A program made the position numbers and the translations under genes. Shown here piece after piece: positions 1 to 12,414 of a DNA stretch of 64,000 nt; position 1 is the stretch's first letter; every line of letters begins with the position of its first letter. Under the pieces are notes generated by a model. It had not been told where the DNA came from. It did not search any database and saw only the letters and a program-made list of their open reading frames with translations. The stretch comes from Dipylidium caninum (taxonomy: Eukaryota; Platyhelminthes; Cestoda; Cyclophyllidea; Dipylidiidae), in NCBI GenBank assembly GCA_017562135.1, contig QEYB01001685.1, positions 434,001 through 498,000 of the forward strand. The letters run 5' to 3'.

Positions 1-2429
1 TCGTCATTTCGATCGGTTAATCCCAGTAAATAATGTGGTTTGAAAGTGTAGATTCATTCAAATCCTCTCCATTGTGAATCATTACGGTTTGCTATGTTCA
101 GACTAGAGTGATTTTCAAGGGCAAAAAATAGTGGATATTGACAAAGTGTCCACACACGCTCGTCGATAAATTTATTAACTTATTTTAAAGTCTTCGTTAG
201 GTGCAGCTTTCTTGAACTCTCCTCGATTTTTCGTTGCACAAAATGCACTGCCTCAGCATCATTTGGTCATTTTCGTTATAATGACGTGGTTTGTTTCAAC
301 TAGCCTATTCTGTTTTGTGATATCCAACATGCTGGTAGAGATGAGCACCCCAGATTTGACGACCAGTGTTCTTATTACCAGTCCTACACGCTTGTGTCAC
401 AAGTGATCATTCTAAGGGAGGAAGAACCCGCTCTACGTCCTCCACATGGAGGCTTACCTCTTGCGTTTTTGTCTCACGGGCAGTTGATCGTCAGCGCGCC
501 GATATTTTGCCTGGCCGAGGCTAGTTAACACCACTGACCCAGCCGGAATGAACGGGAAGTTGGATTGTAGGCGCATCATGTCACAATTCTGCTTCACCTA
601 GCCTCCCAAGGGCAGAAAAGGAGTTTAACTCCATCGGACACTTAGGAGACAATCTTTTAACGTCCCCTGAGAAGGCGTTTCGCCCACTTTGCATCGAGCA
701 TTCTTGCTGGCAGTACACCAACTTGGTGGAGTGATCTACAATTCTTTGGGTGGAAATCAAAGCAAACGGAGAAGAAGGAGAAGAAAACCCCGAAACACGC
801 CATTTTCGCGGTAAACGCGTGTAGCCTATTTTCCTCTCCTCCACTTTTTCCTCCATGAAGGAAAAGGTCAACGTCTTCGGCCAGATGACAGGAAAACGGC
901 TCATTGCCTTGAACGGAGGCGTGGACAACCGCGGCCGTAGAGCTTGTTGAGTGATGGGACGGACGAATTGAGGAAGTACGGCCTAAACAACGCCTTATTA
1001 GGTGAAAGGGGAATGAAAGGAAAGGAGAAAAGTCTCCTTCACACACAATAACCTCCTTCGCGGTGGAGCAGAAGTCGTTCGCTTCAAAATACACGACGCC
1101 ACGACTCGTCCAGTCGAGGTTGAGGCGTCCTTTTGTCCTCCTCTTCGTACAAATAAGGGGGCTCCATACATCTTTCGTGACTGAATTAATCGGATACCGA
1201 AGTGGAAAGTCGGAGAGAATTGCGGTTGATGAGAAAAATTACTGAGTTTAATAAACAATCGCCAGCACCCTCTCTGTCACATTATTCGTTCATCAGAGAG
1301 GCAGGAGTTGCCTTCTCTTTCACTTTACCTCTGCAAGATAGTACATTTAAAGAACGAAAACGCTCTTATCTGTCGCACCAACCCTCCCAAAACAAAATAC
1401 TTTCCTCCCGACGAGATTTTCAGGCGAGACAAGCATTTTCTTCCCCTAAGGACGATCGCTAATCCCCAAACTTTTGGGAGAGGGGGAGTTTGGCCGATCT
1501 CTTCAGGAGACGCATGGCGGCGGCCTGTTGGAAGCTCTGGCGGGGTACCCGCACTTTCCGATTAAACCACCCCGACGTTATTCAAGGTTTGGCGTCAATT
1601 CCACAGCCCACTAACAAAACTTCCTTCTATTAGGCGCCTCCTTTCGTCTTCTACCGCGATTTCTGCCTGTCAGCCTCGGCGAGCCCAAATTCTGTTATTA
1701 ACCGTCAGACACGCGAAGTCATGGCCGAAGGACTTTCACTCGACTCGACGGAGTGACAACGCGCTATTCACTGCTCATTTAAGGTTTCCCTGTCTGCCTG
1801 ACGCAGTCTTGTCGGAGTAACCACTTGGTGGTGCTAGTGATGACCGCGGGATGACCTCGCACGGCCTTCGGTGCTGTCTTGGGCATCACCCAGCGGTTGT
1901 CGTCGCCGGCGGAAGGAGTAGCCGCTAACTTGTGGCGCTCTTGACCAACGCGTCCAGACTACCAACGTCTGACTCAAGAATGAGGCCTCAACTCATGCCA
2001 AACTGGTTGTTACAGACGTTCTCGACCATACCGTCGGGGGGTGAGGCCGCAGGCCGACTTCGTAAAACCCCCACAGTCATTTACACTGTTGACAGTAAAC
2101 TTCGCGCTATTACACAGCGATACTGCTGCCAATCCCCTCTCACATGGTACAACGACGATGTTGCCCAGTGGACAACCGCGTGGGCCAATCGCCGTCCGCG
2201 GTGGACGTTGCAAGGCATCGCAACGCATTGAAGGCGTCCCATGACTCATGCGATTATTTGAATCTGTCACTTGCATGTTTGTCAGTGTGTGTATGCATCC
2301 CCGGTGTTTTCGGTTTGCCACCGACGCTCCCTAAAGTACACATAAATCGGCTGTCTAGACGGGTTACGGCAGCTGCGGTGCTGCCACCCCTGTGCCACTG
2401 CGAAATGAATCATCGATTGCGCCGTGGAG

Positions 2430-2670
2430 GGTGACAGCAGAGCGTCGCGGTCCCCCGTTGCCTTTTGTCACATATAGCTGACAAGTGGATGCTGCGGGAC
2501 GAAAGAGCCCGCCTCCCGGCAAGGTCTCTGGCCCTCTCAACCACTCGCTGCCCGCCGACTCGCTTTCTACTCCACTTCCATGTGGTATTTTTGCAATGCC
2601 ACCGGGTCACTCATTAAAACGCAACCAGAACACCCGATTCTTCTGTTTTTGCCTCCATGGAGTGTGAAGG
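2430..2670. repeat. Diverged interspersed repeat, copy 1
   Basis: This stretch matches 6625-6900 in the same orientation, with shared blocks such as CGCGGTCCCCCGTTG, GGGACGAAAGA, CGCCGACTC and GGTATTTTTGCAA. Similarity judged by eye is roughly 70-75 percent. No terminal repeats or coding capacity are recognised. Confidence 0.7.
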
Positions 2671-5600
2671 GGCCCAAGGAAGTGCGAGGTTGCCGCCGTG
2701 GTGTCGACGAGGGTGCGCTGACCGCAGGGGGAGGCGGAAGAGGGGCAGACTACTCGCCAATGCCTGTCCACAATCGAAGCACACGCCCACAACACGGACA
2801 GCGAGGAGAGGGCGAGGGCCAGCAGGGCGGGCGGAGCGGTGCGGACCTGCGACCGACCCACTTTCACCGGTGGGGGCGGCGGTGGTGAACGGCCTGCCAC
2901 GGCCGCGTGGGAGAGCAGATATTCCATGTGGCCGACATGTGGAACAGCCAAGGAGGCAGAGCGAGTGAAATTTTGCCAGCACGTATTAGCGATGGGACAC
3001 TGCGGAAATGCGGGGGCGTTTTCTGCGCAGCCTGCAGTGAAAATAAATAAAAATTCACTTCATCCTCGTGTTCCTTTTTATTACGGCACATGGTGGAAGA
3101 GTCATCGGGGAAGAAGTAGGAGTCTGGGAAGGCTTTCGACCGACGAGGGCTGCCCAAAGCCTCCGATAAAACACTTCTCCAGGCGGGATGGCGGTGGCAT
3201 CGGTGCAGAGTGAAGGTTCGACGCTCCGTACGAAGTTGTGGAGGCGGAGAAGCGGAGAGATGTTTGCCAACTTGGACATTCTATCCTCCATCCAAACTGC
3301 TTATTTTAAGGCGAATTTGGTCTTCCGATGAGTCAAAAGAGTAGGCAGATGCAACTTCATCGCGTATACATTGAATTCGTAGAGAATTAGGCGAGAAAAG
3401 TGTCATTGGGGCAACCTGTCCCGTGAAATGGGAATTAGATGCCTCAGGTAGCTGACATGTGGCGACCTAAACAATTTTCGTTAAAAATGTCGAATAATTC
3501 AAAGTGGGTAACTCGAGGAGGAGGCGTTTCGATCATGTCGGCCTCTGCTGACATCGGGCCAACCTCGAGCCGCCCTCGAAACTGCTCCCGAGAGGCCGAT
3601 GGGATGGCAGACGAGAGCACTTCGTGCCCACGGGGCAAAATCGCTGGCGGTGCCACCTTCTGGACGTGCGACGGTGCCTGAGGACGCTGCTTGCTCGCAT
3701 CGTCGGTCTCCGATTCCACAAAATCGCTGGTGTTTCCCGATCCGGTGCGGCAGTACGAGGAACGGGTGAACGGGGTTAGTTGGCGGCTGTCTCTCCCCTC
3801 CTTTTATACCCTCACGGTGGAGGGAGGCGACCGTATCAGCCGTGCGACCATTCCCCTTTTAGCCTTATCCTCACTCTATCTCCTTCGTCTACGCTGGAGG
3901 GTCTTCGTCTCCTTGGCGTTTTTCAGACTTTGTTTACTTAGATTGGCTTTTACCTCACATTAGCGGACGGTTGGGGCGGCGAAAGGGGGAAACTTGATGG
4001 AGGGTGGGTTTTTCATCCGGTAAACTCTATTTTGGGGAGTGAGGATGACAGGCCGCCGACTGCGAGGAGGAGGTGCACGGAAGGCTCCCGCACGGCTGAG
4101 TAGTGCGAGGAGGCGAGCGGATGCCTCCTCCAGCCAGGCGGTTGGAGGTGGATGCCTCGAGTGCGCGGGAAGACTGAAGACATCGAGTCCGTTGGAAGGG
4201 ATGTGGAGACGAAGAGAGACAACGCCTGGACAAAAGCAATAATTTGACATTTGTATAAGTGTAGTTCCAACTGCAGGGGCTCACAAATCTCCCCCGAGCG
4301 ACGTTGTATACGTCCAAAAAATCTCCCAGGGATGTTTGGTGTTTCCCGAAAACCATATCACCCCTTATTCTGTGCCTCCTGTTGGCTCTAGCCCTCCAGA
4401 TGCAGATTTCGGGGTGCACGCTAATGCCACTTTTTCCTCCACCGAAATTACCGACGCTGAGGCTCCCCACTTAAGGCGTGAATGGGCTGTTATGAGTCCG
4501 CCGGGCCATGAGACGCTTTCCCCCACCGTTCGAGAACAACTGTAGCGTCCGAAGTTGGTGCAGTCTCGACGCTGGCATCTGATCTGCCCCGCGAAGACGA
4601 GACGAGACGGTGGAGGCCAAATCTTTTCTCTTCATCTTCCGCCATTTATCCTCCACGTTGAACATGTAGGGAAGCGACACTTTCGTTGGACTTTGGCAAC
4701 AATTCACCGTACAGGCCATCATCCTCTCATCAGCCGCCACCCTCGGCCCGCCCCGCCCCACTCCCGGCTCCGCTCCCAGCTCTGTCGTATCCGAATTAGC
4801 CGCTATATGACGCAACCGACGTCGACAGAGTCGTAGCCAAAGCGTCTCTGGCCTGAAATAAAAACGGCACTTACGTGTGCGACGGGCCGTTAAGGCCTCA
4901 GGATAAGGGGAAACGCGACTCCAATCCTGTCAGGTGATAGAAGAGTCTAGAAAATGAGATTTCAACTTATATTCGCTAAAATGAGGGAGGGAGGAAGCTT
5001 GAGGTCGCGTCTACCCTTCAGAATGTACCGACACGGAAGTGGCCAAACTCTCCCGCCTTGTCAACGCCGGTACTTTCTCCTGACCATGTGATGTGCCGCC
5101 TTCTCTTGTTTTACGCTTATATAGTTTTTTCTCCATAAATATGGAAATTATTAGAAGGGGAAATGTAACAAGGTGAAGGCCTCCTCTCGCCTGGCCCGGC
5201 GATCCGTCGCCCCGGCCGTCCTTCCGTGGTCGTCTGAGGCCTCAACTCCTCCTCTCACCCTGAACCGTAGTCTGCGCCCAGTGGCGCCCTGTCAAACAAA
5301 ACAAAATTTCCGGTTGAGTTTCTTTTCCACTCTCTAATGCCTCCGCAGAGGCATTTCACCCTAACTAGACCGTCGTGGTTTGAGTGCGGACAGGCGATTC
5401 TGACACGAAGTCTGCCTTCTAACACTTTCACGAAGGGGGCGGAGCCTCTTCTCCGCCTTATCCGCGTCCGACGGGACGAGACCCTCGTGGAAGACATGGC
5501 GGATCCGTCGCATCACCCGAGCAGCGGCATTAGACCTGCTCGACGGCGCTGCTTAACCAATTTACTTGACAGATGAAGCACTGAAGCCTCGCCTCGGTCG

Positions 5601-6624
5601 GAGTAGCCGCCACGTGGAGCCTGTGTGTCGCCTTCTTCTCGCTAAAAGGCGGTCTCTCGGGCGAAGCGGAGGCGTCGAGTTTCCGCATCGGCCACTCAGC
5701 CTAGCGCTGATCCCATATTAAGCCCCCAATAGCACAAGAACCCAAAACTAGCACAAAGGCGGGAAGTTGGCTACCACCAAGCAGCTACGCGGTCTCCATA
5801 CTCACGGACAACGCAGCTCTCCTCGTTAAGAGTTTCCATCTACGTCACATTAGCTCCATCGCCTCTCCGTTCTCACTTCCATTAGCTCACAGTCACATAT
5901 CACCTCGATGACACGTCTGAGCTTGAGATGGAGGATTTTTCTGATGTAGCAGGGCGATAATGGCACCCCGTTGCCATCTCGTCTTGGCATCTGCAGGCAG
6001 GGCACCTAAGAACCGGGGATGAGGTGGAGACCGGTCCGGGGAGGGGGGAGGGAAGTCTTTGCATTTCGAGGTAAAATCTTTTACTGCCGTCGTAGGCATC
6101 TTTACTGATGGAAATTGAGAGGAAGGTCCCCAACTTGTTCCTAAGATTATTGCAGGGAAGAGGCCTTGGCCACCCGATGAAGAGTTCGTTCAATGCTGGA
6201 TCGGTGAATTTATGTCCTGACTTCCTGTCACTAGTAGACGATGACAGCGGACGTCGTGGATGGGACTTTGAGGGTTACCCGCTCACAATCTCCGTCTGCG
6301 GTTTGTCGCCAGAGACGTTGCTTTTGACTTGACGTTGCAGCCAGTGGAGCGAAGGCACTTCGGTCGCCGCTCTGCTCCAATTTGGATCGGTGGTGCAGTT
6401 GGACGCTTCTCTGAAAGGCGGCAAAAAGAGCTTGTATTACAGGCAAAATTCCAGTCGTGGACTCTTCTCCGAGTAACTGGAACCTGATAGCCTCTGCCAA
6501 ATCGCATGGTGAGCCATCGCGGGACATTCGAGGGAGAGTCACTGTCACACCGCCAACTTGAGGCAATACAACTTGCCCCCAACTAGTCCAAACTACTCTG
6601 TCTCCTTCGCTGTCCGCCTCCGAC

Positions 6625-6900
6625 CACGGGTGAGGGCAGACCCTCGCGGTCCCCCGTTGACTTGCGCCACGCACAGTTGACAAGCGGATGCAGTGGGACG
6701 AAAGATTCCGTCTCCGGATAGGGTCCGTGGCCCTCGCAACCGCTGTCCCCCCGCCGACTCTGCCTCGTAGACGCGTCCGGTGAGGCACTTTTACCCAACC
6801 AGCCTTCTACTACACTTTCTAAGGGGTATTTTTGCAAAGCCACCGAGTCACTCATCAAAACTCAAACACAACATCTGGTTCGTCTTCCTGGAGGCGGTTA
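6625..6900. repeat. Diverged interspersed repeat, copy 2
   Basis: This is the second copy of the 2430-2670 repeat. It carries about 40 extra bases in the middle, between the CGCCGACTC and TTTCTACT blocks. Two copies 4.2 kb apart suggest an old, unclassified repeat family. Confidence 0.7.
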
Positions 6901-7930
6901 TTCCGAGACCAACTAGAAGACGTAACTCCTCCTCGGCACATCCAAATACACATGTTTTTGGCCGGGAGACAACAGCGATGATATGAATGACAGCTTAAAT
7001 AAAGCCCAGGTAGCCTGTGGGCCCAACAACCACCGTCGTTCATTCCTTTGGTCCATCCGGTCGGGATGACGTTGGCTCACGCGCTGTCAGATGATCATGG
7101 CATCAAGTTGAGTTTAAAATACCCCGGCAAAATGGATTCGGCAACTCCTTCAATCGCCGCGGAAGTCGGGCTACGCTCCCTTGTCATCTTGACCCCTTTT
7201 TTCTCTGTCCACTGGCGAGAACTCCTTCCTCCTGTCCCATTAACTTGTGCCAACGCAGCGAGAAGCGGGGGTCGGCACAGAAATCAGTCCCGACTCATTC
7301 TCCTCCCCCATTGTGGACGACCGTAAAGCTGATGCTTGGGCAAACATCAGCTTTAATTACTTTCTACGCATGTTGATGCATTCTTCCCATTGTGGGGTGT
7401 CTTCGGTTAACGAAATGACCTTGGGACATGGGGGTGGGTGGGGCGATTTAGTGGCTGTTTCTATTCATGCGAACACAGGCGAAACGGGGATCTCCACTTT
7501 GCCCCAAAAAGTCGACGCGAGAGGACTTGAGAACTGCTGAAAGGGCAAAAATGGCTTTGGAAGGAGTATTCGCAATGAACTTCCCGCGAGTGACTCTCCA
7601 CAGCTACGTTAAAGACAAATCGCGGCGAATTTGCGGCCAACAGTTCATTTTTCATTCTTTCAGGAAATAAGACCGCAGGAGTCGGATTCTCCGACTCGCC
7701 GACAGAGTCAGAAGAGCAGGCAGAGTTCTTCTGGCGGAAGAGTGGCCAGTCGAGAGCTCAGAGGACAACTGAGGTGTCTCCGGGGGGAGACCGAGATAAT
7801 GAGCATGTGTATCGTTTTAATTCCACCGAGAATTTCTTACACCGCATTCACCAAAAGCTAACTGATTAGGCGGAAGGGGAGAGAGCGGATGAGGCTATTT
7901 AAGTAGCTCCATCGGCAGCCCCCGCGTCCT

Positions 7931-7967
7931 GCCCGCCCCGCCCCGCCCGCCCCGCCCCGCCCCGCGG
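7931..7967. repeat. Tandem CCGCCCC (GC-box-like) array
   Basis: Repeated GCCCCGCC units run for about 37 bases. They resemble a cluster of Sp1-type GC boxes and could form quadruplexes on the opposite strand. No gene start is recognised nearby. Confidence 0.6.
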
Positions 7968-8208
7968 CATCCCATCCTCATTCAAGCGCTCCGCGAGAGC
8001 CGGGCCAAGACCCGAGAGTGTGGAGCTGCGAGGCAGCGGAGAGAAACAGGTCGTTGGCAGTGAGATGACCTCGATAAAAGGCCAGAGACGAGGGCGTGGA
8101 GTGCAGCCTCTGCTCGTGATTGAGAGAGTGGACGAGGCCGGAAATGAGAAGTCTCGGCTTCTAACCCACCATCGGGTTTACACTCACACGCTTGTGCGGT
8201 GACAGCTC

Positions 8209-8266
8209 GTCTCTCTCCCTCTCCCGCCCTCTTTCGCTCTCTCTCTCTTTTTCTCTCTCTCTCTCA
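8209..8266. repeat. CT-rich polypyrimidine tract
   Basis: Almost pure C/T over nearly 60 bases, mainly CT dinucleotides, which may adopt triplex structure. No coding sequence is recognised around it. Confidence 0.8.
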
Positions 8267-9894
8267 CACCACTCGCCGTCTTGCACACGCGCAAGTGTCT
8301 CGCAAGTGGGTAGGTGCGGACGAGGAGCAGGACTGCCTCACACCTCTACAGCCTCCGCCGCCTCCACCAGCTCCGTCACTACCATCACCACCACCTTAAC
8401 CTCCTTCTCCTTCACCGTCTTGGTGACGCGTCTCCCTTTTAAAGTACGGAGAAAATGAGCCAGAGGTGATGACTTTTGCGAATGTGGGAGTCCTGATGTC
8501 TGGTGGAGGTGGAAGCTGATTACACTAGTCCTTCCGTCATCCACTCTTCAGGCCTTATTTCCGTTTCCTGGCGTCGGATCAGAAGAGAACGACGTGGCAG
8601 GAGAAAGAGGGGAGCTTCGCGGCCAGAGTCTTATGCGAAGATGGTGAGGTCCTAAGACATCCCTTTTTTTCTACGAATAACCTTTTCGTCACTTTCTCGT
8701 CTCATCTGAAGGCCGCTTCATCCAACGCCTTCAAGTGTTCCAACCACGAACGGCCGAGAGCGCTTCAATTCGGCGTCTTTCTCTCCTTCTCGTGTTGCTT
8801 GTCAACACAGACGCTGCAGGGGATCTTCTGCCCTCGTACACACCTCGAAGAAGCGCTGCACCCAAGTGAGATGTCTGTGGGCGCCCTGCTGCTCGTCATT
8901 TGTTTGCAGGGATGTTAGAAGAGGTGGCGAAGGGTGAAGGTGAGGAGCTACGTGGCTCGGTGCCGAAGCCCACCGTAAAGCGTCAGCAGGCAAAAAATTT
9001 CGCTGTGCGAGTGGCATCCGCATCGTTTGCGGAATTCGCTAACTGGGCGGGTGGTTCCAAGATCCTCCTTCACCTGGCGGAGCTGAAGGCGAATGGATGT
9101 GTGAATTCCCTTCACTGCTAAGAGCACTGCGTAATAGAAAGCCTCTTCCTGGAGATTAGCTGTCCAAGTTCCCCTCCTTCCCACATCAAAGGTTCTGGCA
9201 GGCGCGTCGGAGGCCTTCTACTTCCAGATACTTGTGCAGAGACCTCGCTGGAGTCTTCTACCGTTATCTCGCGAAGTTGAAGAACCGGACGAGGATCCGA
9301 TGGCGTCCATCTCTCCTCCCACCCGATGGAACGATGAGGCGGGAGGCAGGCGACTGATTTTGACTCGGTGAGGTGGCGGTGGTCACCGTTGTGGCAGACA
9401 CAAAGTGGGGAGCGTTTGCCACAACGCTGACTCAGCCAGTGCTCCACTTGCGAACCACAAATGGCTTCTTGTGTGCAGTAAACCAAATAAGTCAAGACCT
9501 GTAGAGAGAGCGGCTTCGAGGCAATGGAGGGACTAGAAAGGCACCTCGGCACGTAGGCGGCTCGTTTTCCGCCAAATGTCCTCATCTGGCAATGCCGGCT
9601 GTTAATACGACTCACTTGAAGGTAAAGGAAGTAAAATTGCAGTGGGAAGAGGAAGGGGGAAGGTGTGTAGGGCACTTTAGAAGCATCGGCGGTCGTCGGG
9701 GCCGGCATAGGGGATAGCAGAAAGGTCTGAGGTCCTTCTGTCACACCTGGATGTACGTCTCATTTGAGTTTAGGTGGAAAAAGCGCCCAGGGTTTCAATA
9801 GTTTTCTCTGCCCTCCAAAAAAACGCCTCAACGTCAATTTCTTCTAAAGTCTGTCGCAAGAAAACTCCCATTGGCCCTCCAGGTGTAACTGGTA

Positions 9895-9930
9895 TCTTCT
9901 TCCCTAAACGAAACGGTTTAGGGAAGAAGA
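9895..9930. repeat. Perfect 15-bp inverted repeat (hairpin)
   Basis: The left arm TCTTCTTCCCTAAAC (9895-9909) is exactly complementary to the right arm at 9916-9930, with a 6-base loop. No gene is recognised on either side. A poly-T run does not follow, so it is not a bacterial-type terminator. Confidence 0.85.
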
Positions 9931-12370
9931 CCCCACTTGATATTCCATCTCCGCATCCCACTTCACATCCACAGATTCTAAAATTCGAGCACAGCGGGAG
10001 AAGCGTCGAATATTCCTCAAAATTCGGCTGTTACCACCCTCTGTGGCGCTTTGTAAGGCCCCTTGCTCTGGCCAGAGGACACCTTCGGGCTGTGAAGTCT
10101 CCACACGTCCGCGATTTCCGACTGTTCAAGCACAGACTTGTCGGAAAGGAGTGACGTTGGTGAGGAGGTTAGGGCATACGTTTAGTCAACACGACTTCTT
10201 CACCGTAACGGGAGACACCAGGTCCTCGCAGGGGCATTTGGCATTTTCCATTACGTCTGGAAGGAATTTCGTGACGAGAGGCACAATAATCTCAATTGCT
10301 TTTCCTATTCTCTGCTATTTAGCCCTGTTACAGCCGGATCCTTCGAGTTTCATTTGGCCTCTCCGGTTTGAAGGGCTCGGTTTCTCGGAAGGCGGTAGGT
10401 TCACACCCCAGATAGGTGGATTTTTGGATCGTTGAGTCTACGGTGAAAGTCTGCATGCTAAGCGCTGGGGCGCTAAATGCGTCAACAGTGGCGAGGACAG
10501 TTGAAGCTTCGTCCAGCCTCGTCCATTTTCGGGGCTACTAGTTGAAGCTCGGCTGTGGACTGTTCACCATGTCGCGATGTTAGACGGCAGTGAAAGATAG
10601 CAGATTCATAAAATCCTTCCTCTACCCCATTCGGTCATCCAATGAAACAGAAATGTGCATCGCGGACACTGAAAACCTGCCTCGACGGGGAGACTTGACA
10701 TAATTTGGATCCGTGTAACCTGGAGAAGTGGAAGCAAAGCTTCCTCAGGTTGTAGGACCAACTTCACCTCGTATCTTCGTGAACAGCGCACAGTTTAAAA
10801 CCGAACAAAAGGTAGTTTGAACCGATCTGTCCACGGTTTCACAAATGAGTGTTGGCGGTGCCCCGTCACGGCGGGACAAGGCGCTGCAGAATTCGGAGGG
10901 CTCTCACCCCCAAGAAAAGTGCCCGACTTAAACAAAGTTAAGAGAGTTGCGACCAAAACGTCCTCTGGTTCTGCGGCGGCCTCCCTTGTGCATGGCTGTT
11001 GCCCTCACGAACCACCGCAGAACTCCTCTTCGAGTGCGAAGTGGCCGGTAGTCTAACTGCCACGTAATTCGCCCTTCCTGGGGAAATTCCATGTCGGATT
11101 GATGGAGCCAAGGAGGCTAGAATAGGCGTTATGGGGCAAAGTAGTGCCGATTATCGCGAGTTGGCGACATTCTACACATCCAAATTTCACACGAATCACA
11201 AACCACCAGGCGTGTTTCGGATTATAAATCCGAGAAGCACCTAAGTTGGGAGTCGAGAGGCCTCGGGGCCCTAATCGAGCCAAATTTGCTCATTTCTGAC
11301 TAAACCAGTAAAGAAGGTGGAGACAGAGGGTGGTGGAGGTGGGCTTTTCAAGCTCCCGTCTCACCTCGCTCTCACACAGTCCCGGCTGGGTGTTCACTCT
11401 CCTCTCGGCCACTGGTGGCCATCGCAGGCGGCTACGGCCATTGCCTGAGTGATGTACGCCAATTTGATGGCTGTTTGAGGGGAGGGCTTGACTACGCGCT
11501 GCTAAGAGGGTTGTGCCGCTATTCCTCCACATAAAATTTCCGTACGATGAGGCGAGCCATTAAAATGGGATATCAAATACCGACTCCTCATCCTTACATC
11601 ATTTTTGCATGAGAGGAATAAAAGGAGGGGAAATTTGAGTCTCCACTTCACAGCTCCTCTTAGAGGCCCTCGGCCTCTCCCCTTCCTCCCCCCCCGCGGG
11701 GTCTCGTGTCTCGGACTTCGCGCCCCGCCCCCGCCCAAGCCGCCACTGGGCATCAATCCACTCTGCCCGCTCCGCCAGGACTTGCAGAAGCATTATGAAG
11801 TGTCCGGTGTGTTATATAACTTGAGGAGTCCGTTGGGAGAAGCAAAAGCGTTTAAGACCCGGACAAATGAAGCGCGAACCGGTGGGCGAAACAGCCAACT
11901 TCGCAGCGAAAGTAAAGCCCGTATTAAAGGTGACCGAATCGCAGGTCAGTAGAATACCAAACAAAACGCAAAATGGTGTAGACACGTCGAGGGATCTGGC
12001 AGCCTCCCGAGTGAAGGTGTTGTTATCCCCATCGACGGAATTGGTCTGGCTTGAGCTGTGAAGACGAGGAACAACTTTCTGAAGGGAACCTGAAACAGAG
12101 AATGCTATTTCTGCGTCTCTACTAACAGTCTAGTATTTACTGCTCTTGTACTATATAGAGGCTACTTAATTAATCTTTTATTGTTAGGATTCAGAGCCAG
12201 GAATGCAGATATTTGATTAAAACGAATTACCAACGGATTTTTACTATCTTTTTAAATAATGCCAGGCTATTATGTGGAGAATTTTGGTCTCACTAAGCTT
12301 CTTACTGTTTGCTAACGGGGATAAGTGGTGAATTGTGGCCATGCAAACACTAGTTCCCCGAACTTGATAA

Positions 12371-12414
12371 GGTGAGGCGATGCTACTTACTTTCTTGGTG
12401 AGTAGCATATCACC
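12371..12414. repeat. Imperfect hairpin
   Basis: A 10-bp stem (12381-12390 with 12398-12407, one G-T wobble) encloses a 7-base loop, and an outer 5-bp stem (GGTGA with TCACC) continues it across a small internal loop. Function unknown. Confidence 0.5.

Noticed and set aside
6231..6788. 185-codon open frame on the - strand
   Set aside because: Overlaps the interspersed repeat and three other frames of similar length; no family motif.
9118..9744. 208-codon open frame on the - strand
   Set aside because: No recognisable domain, no signal peptide and no supporting splice structure; GC-rich sequence gives long chance frames.
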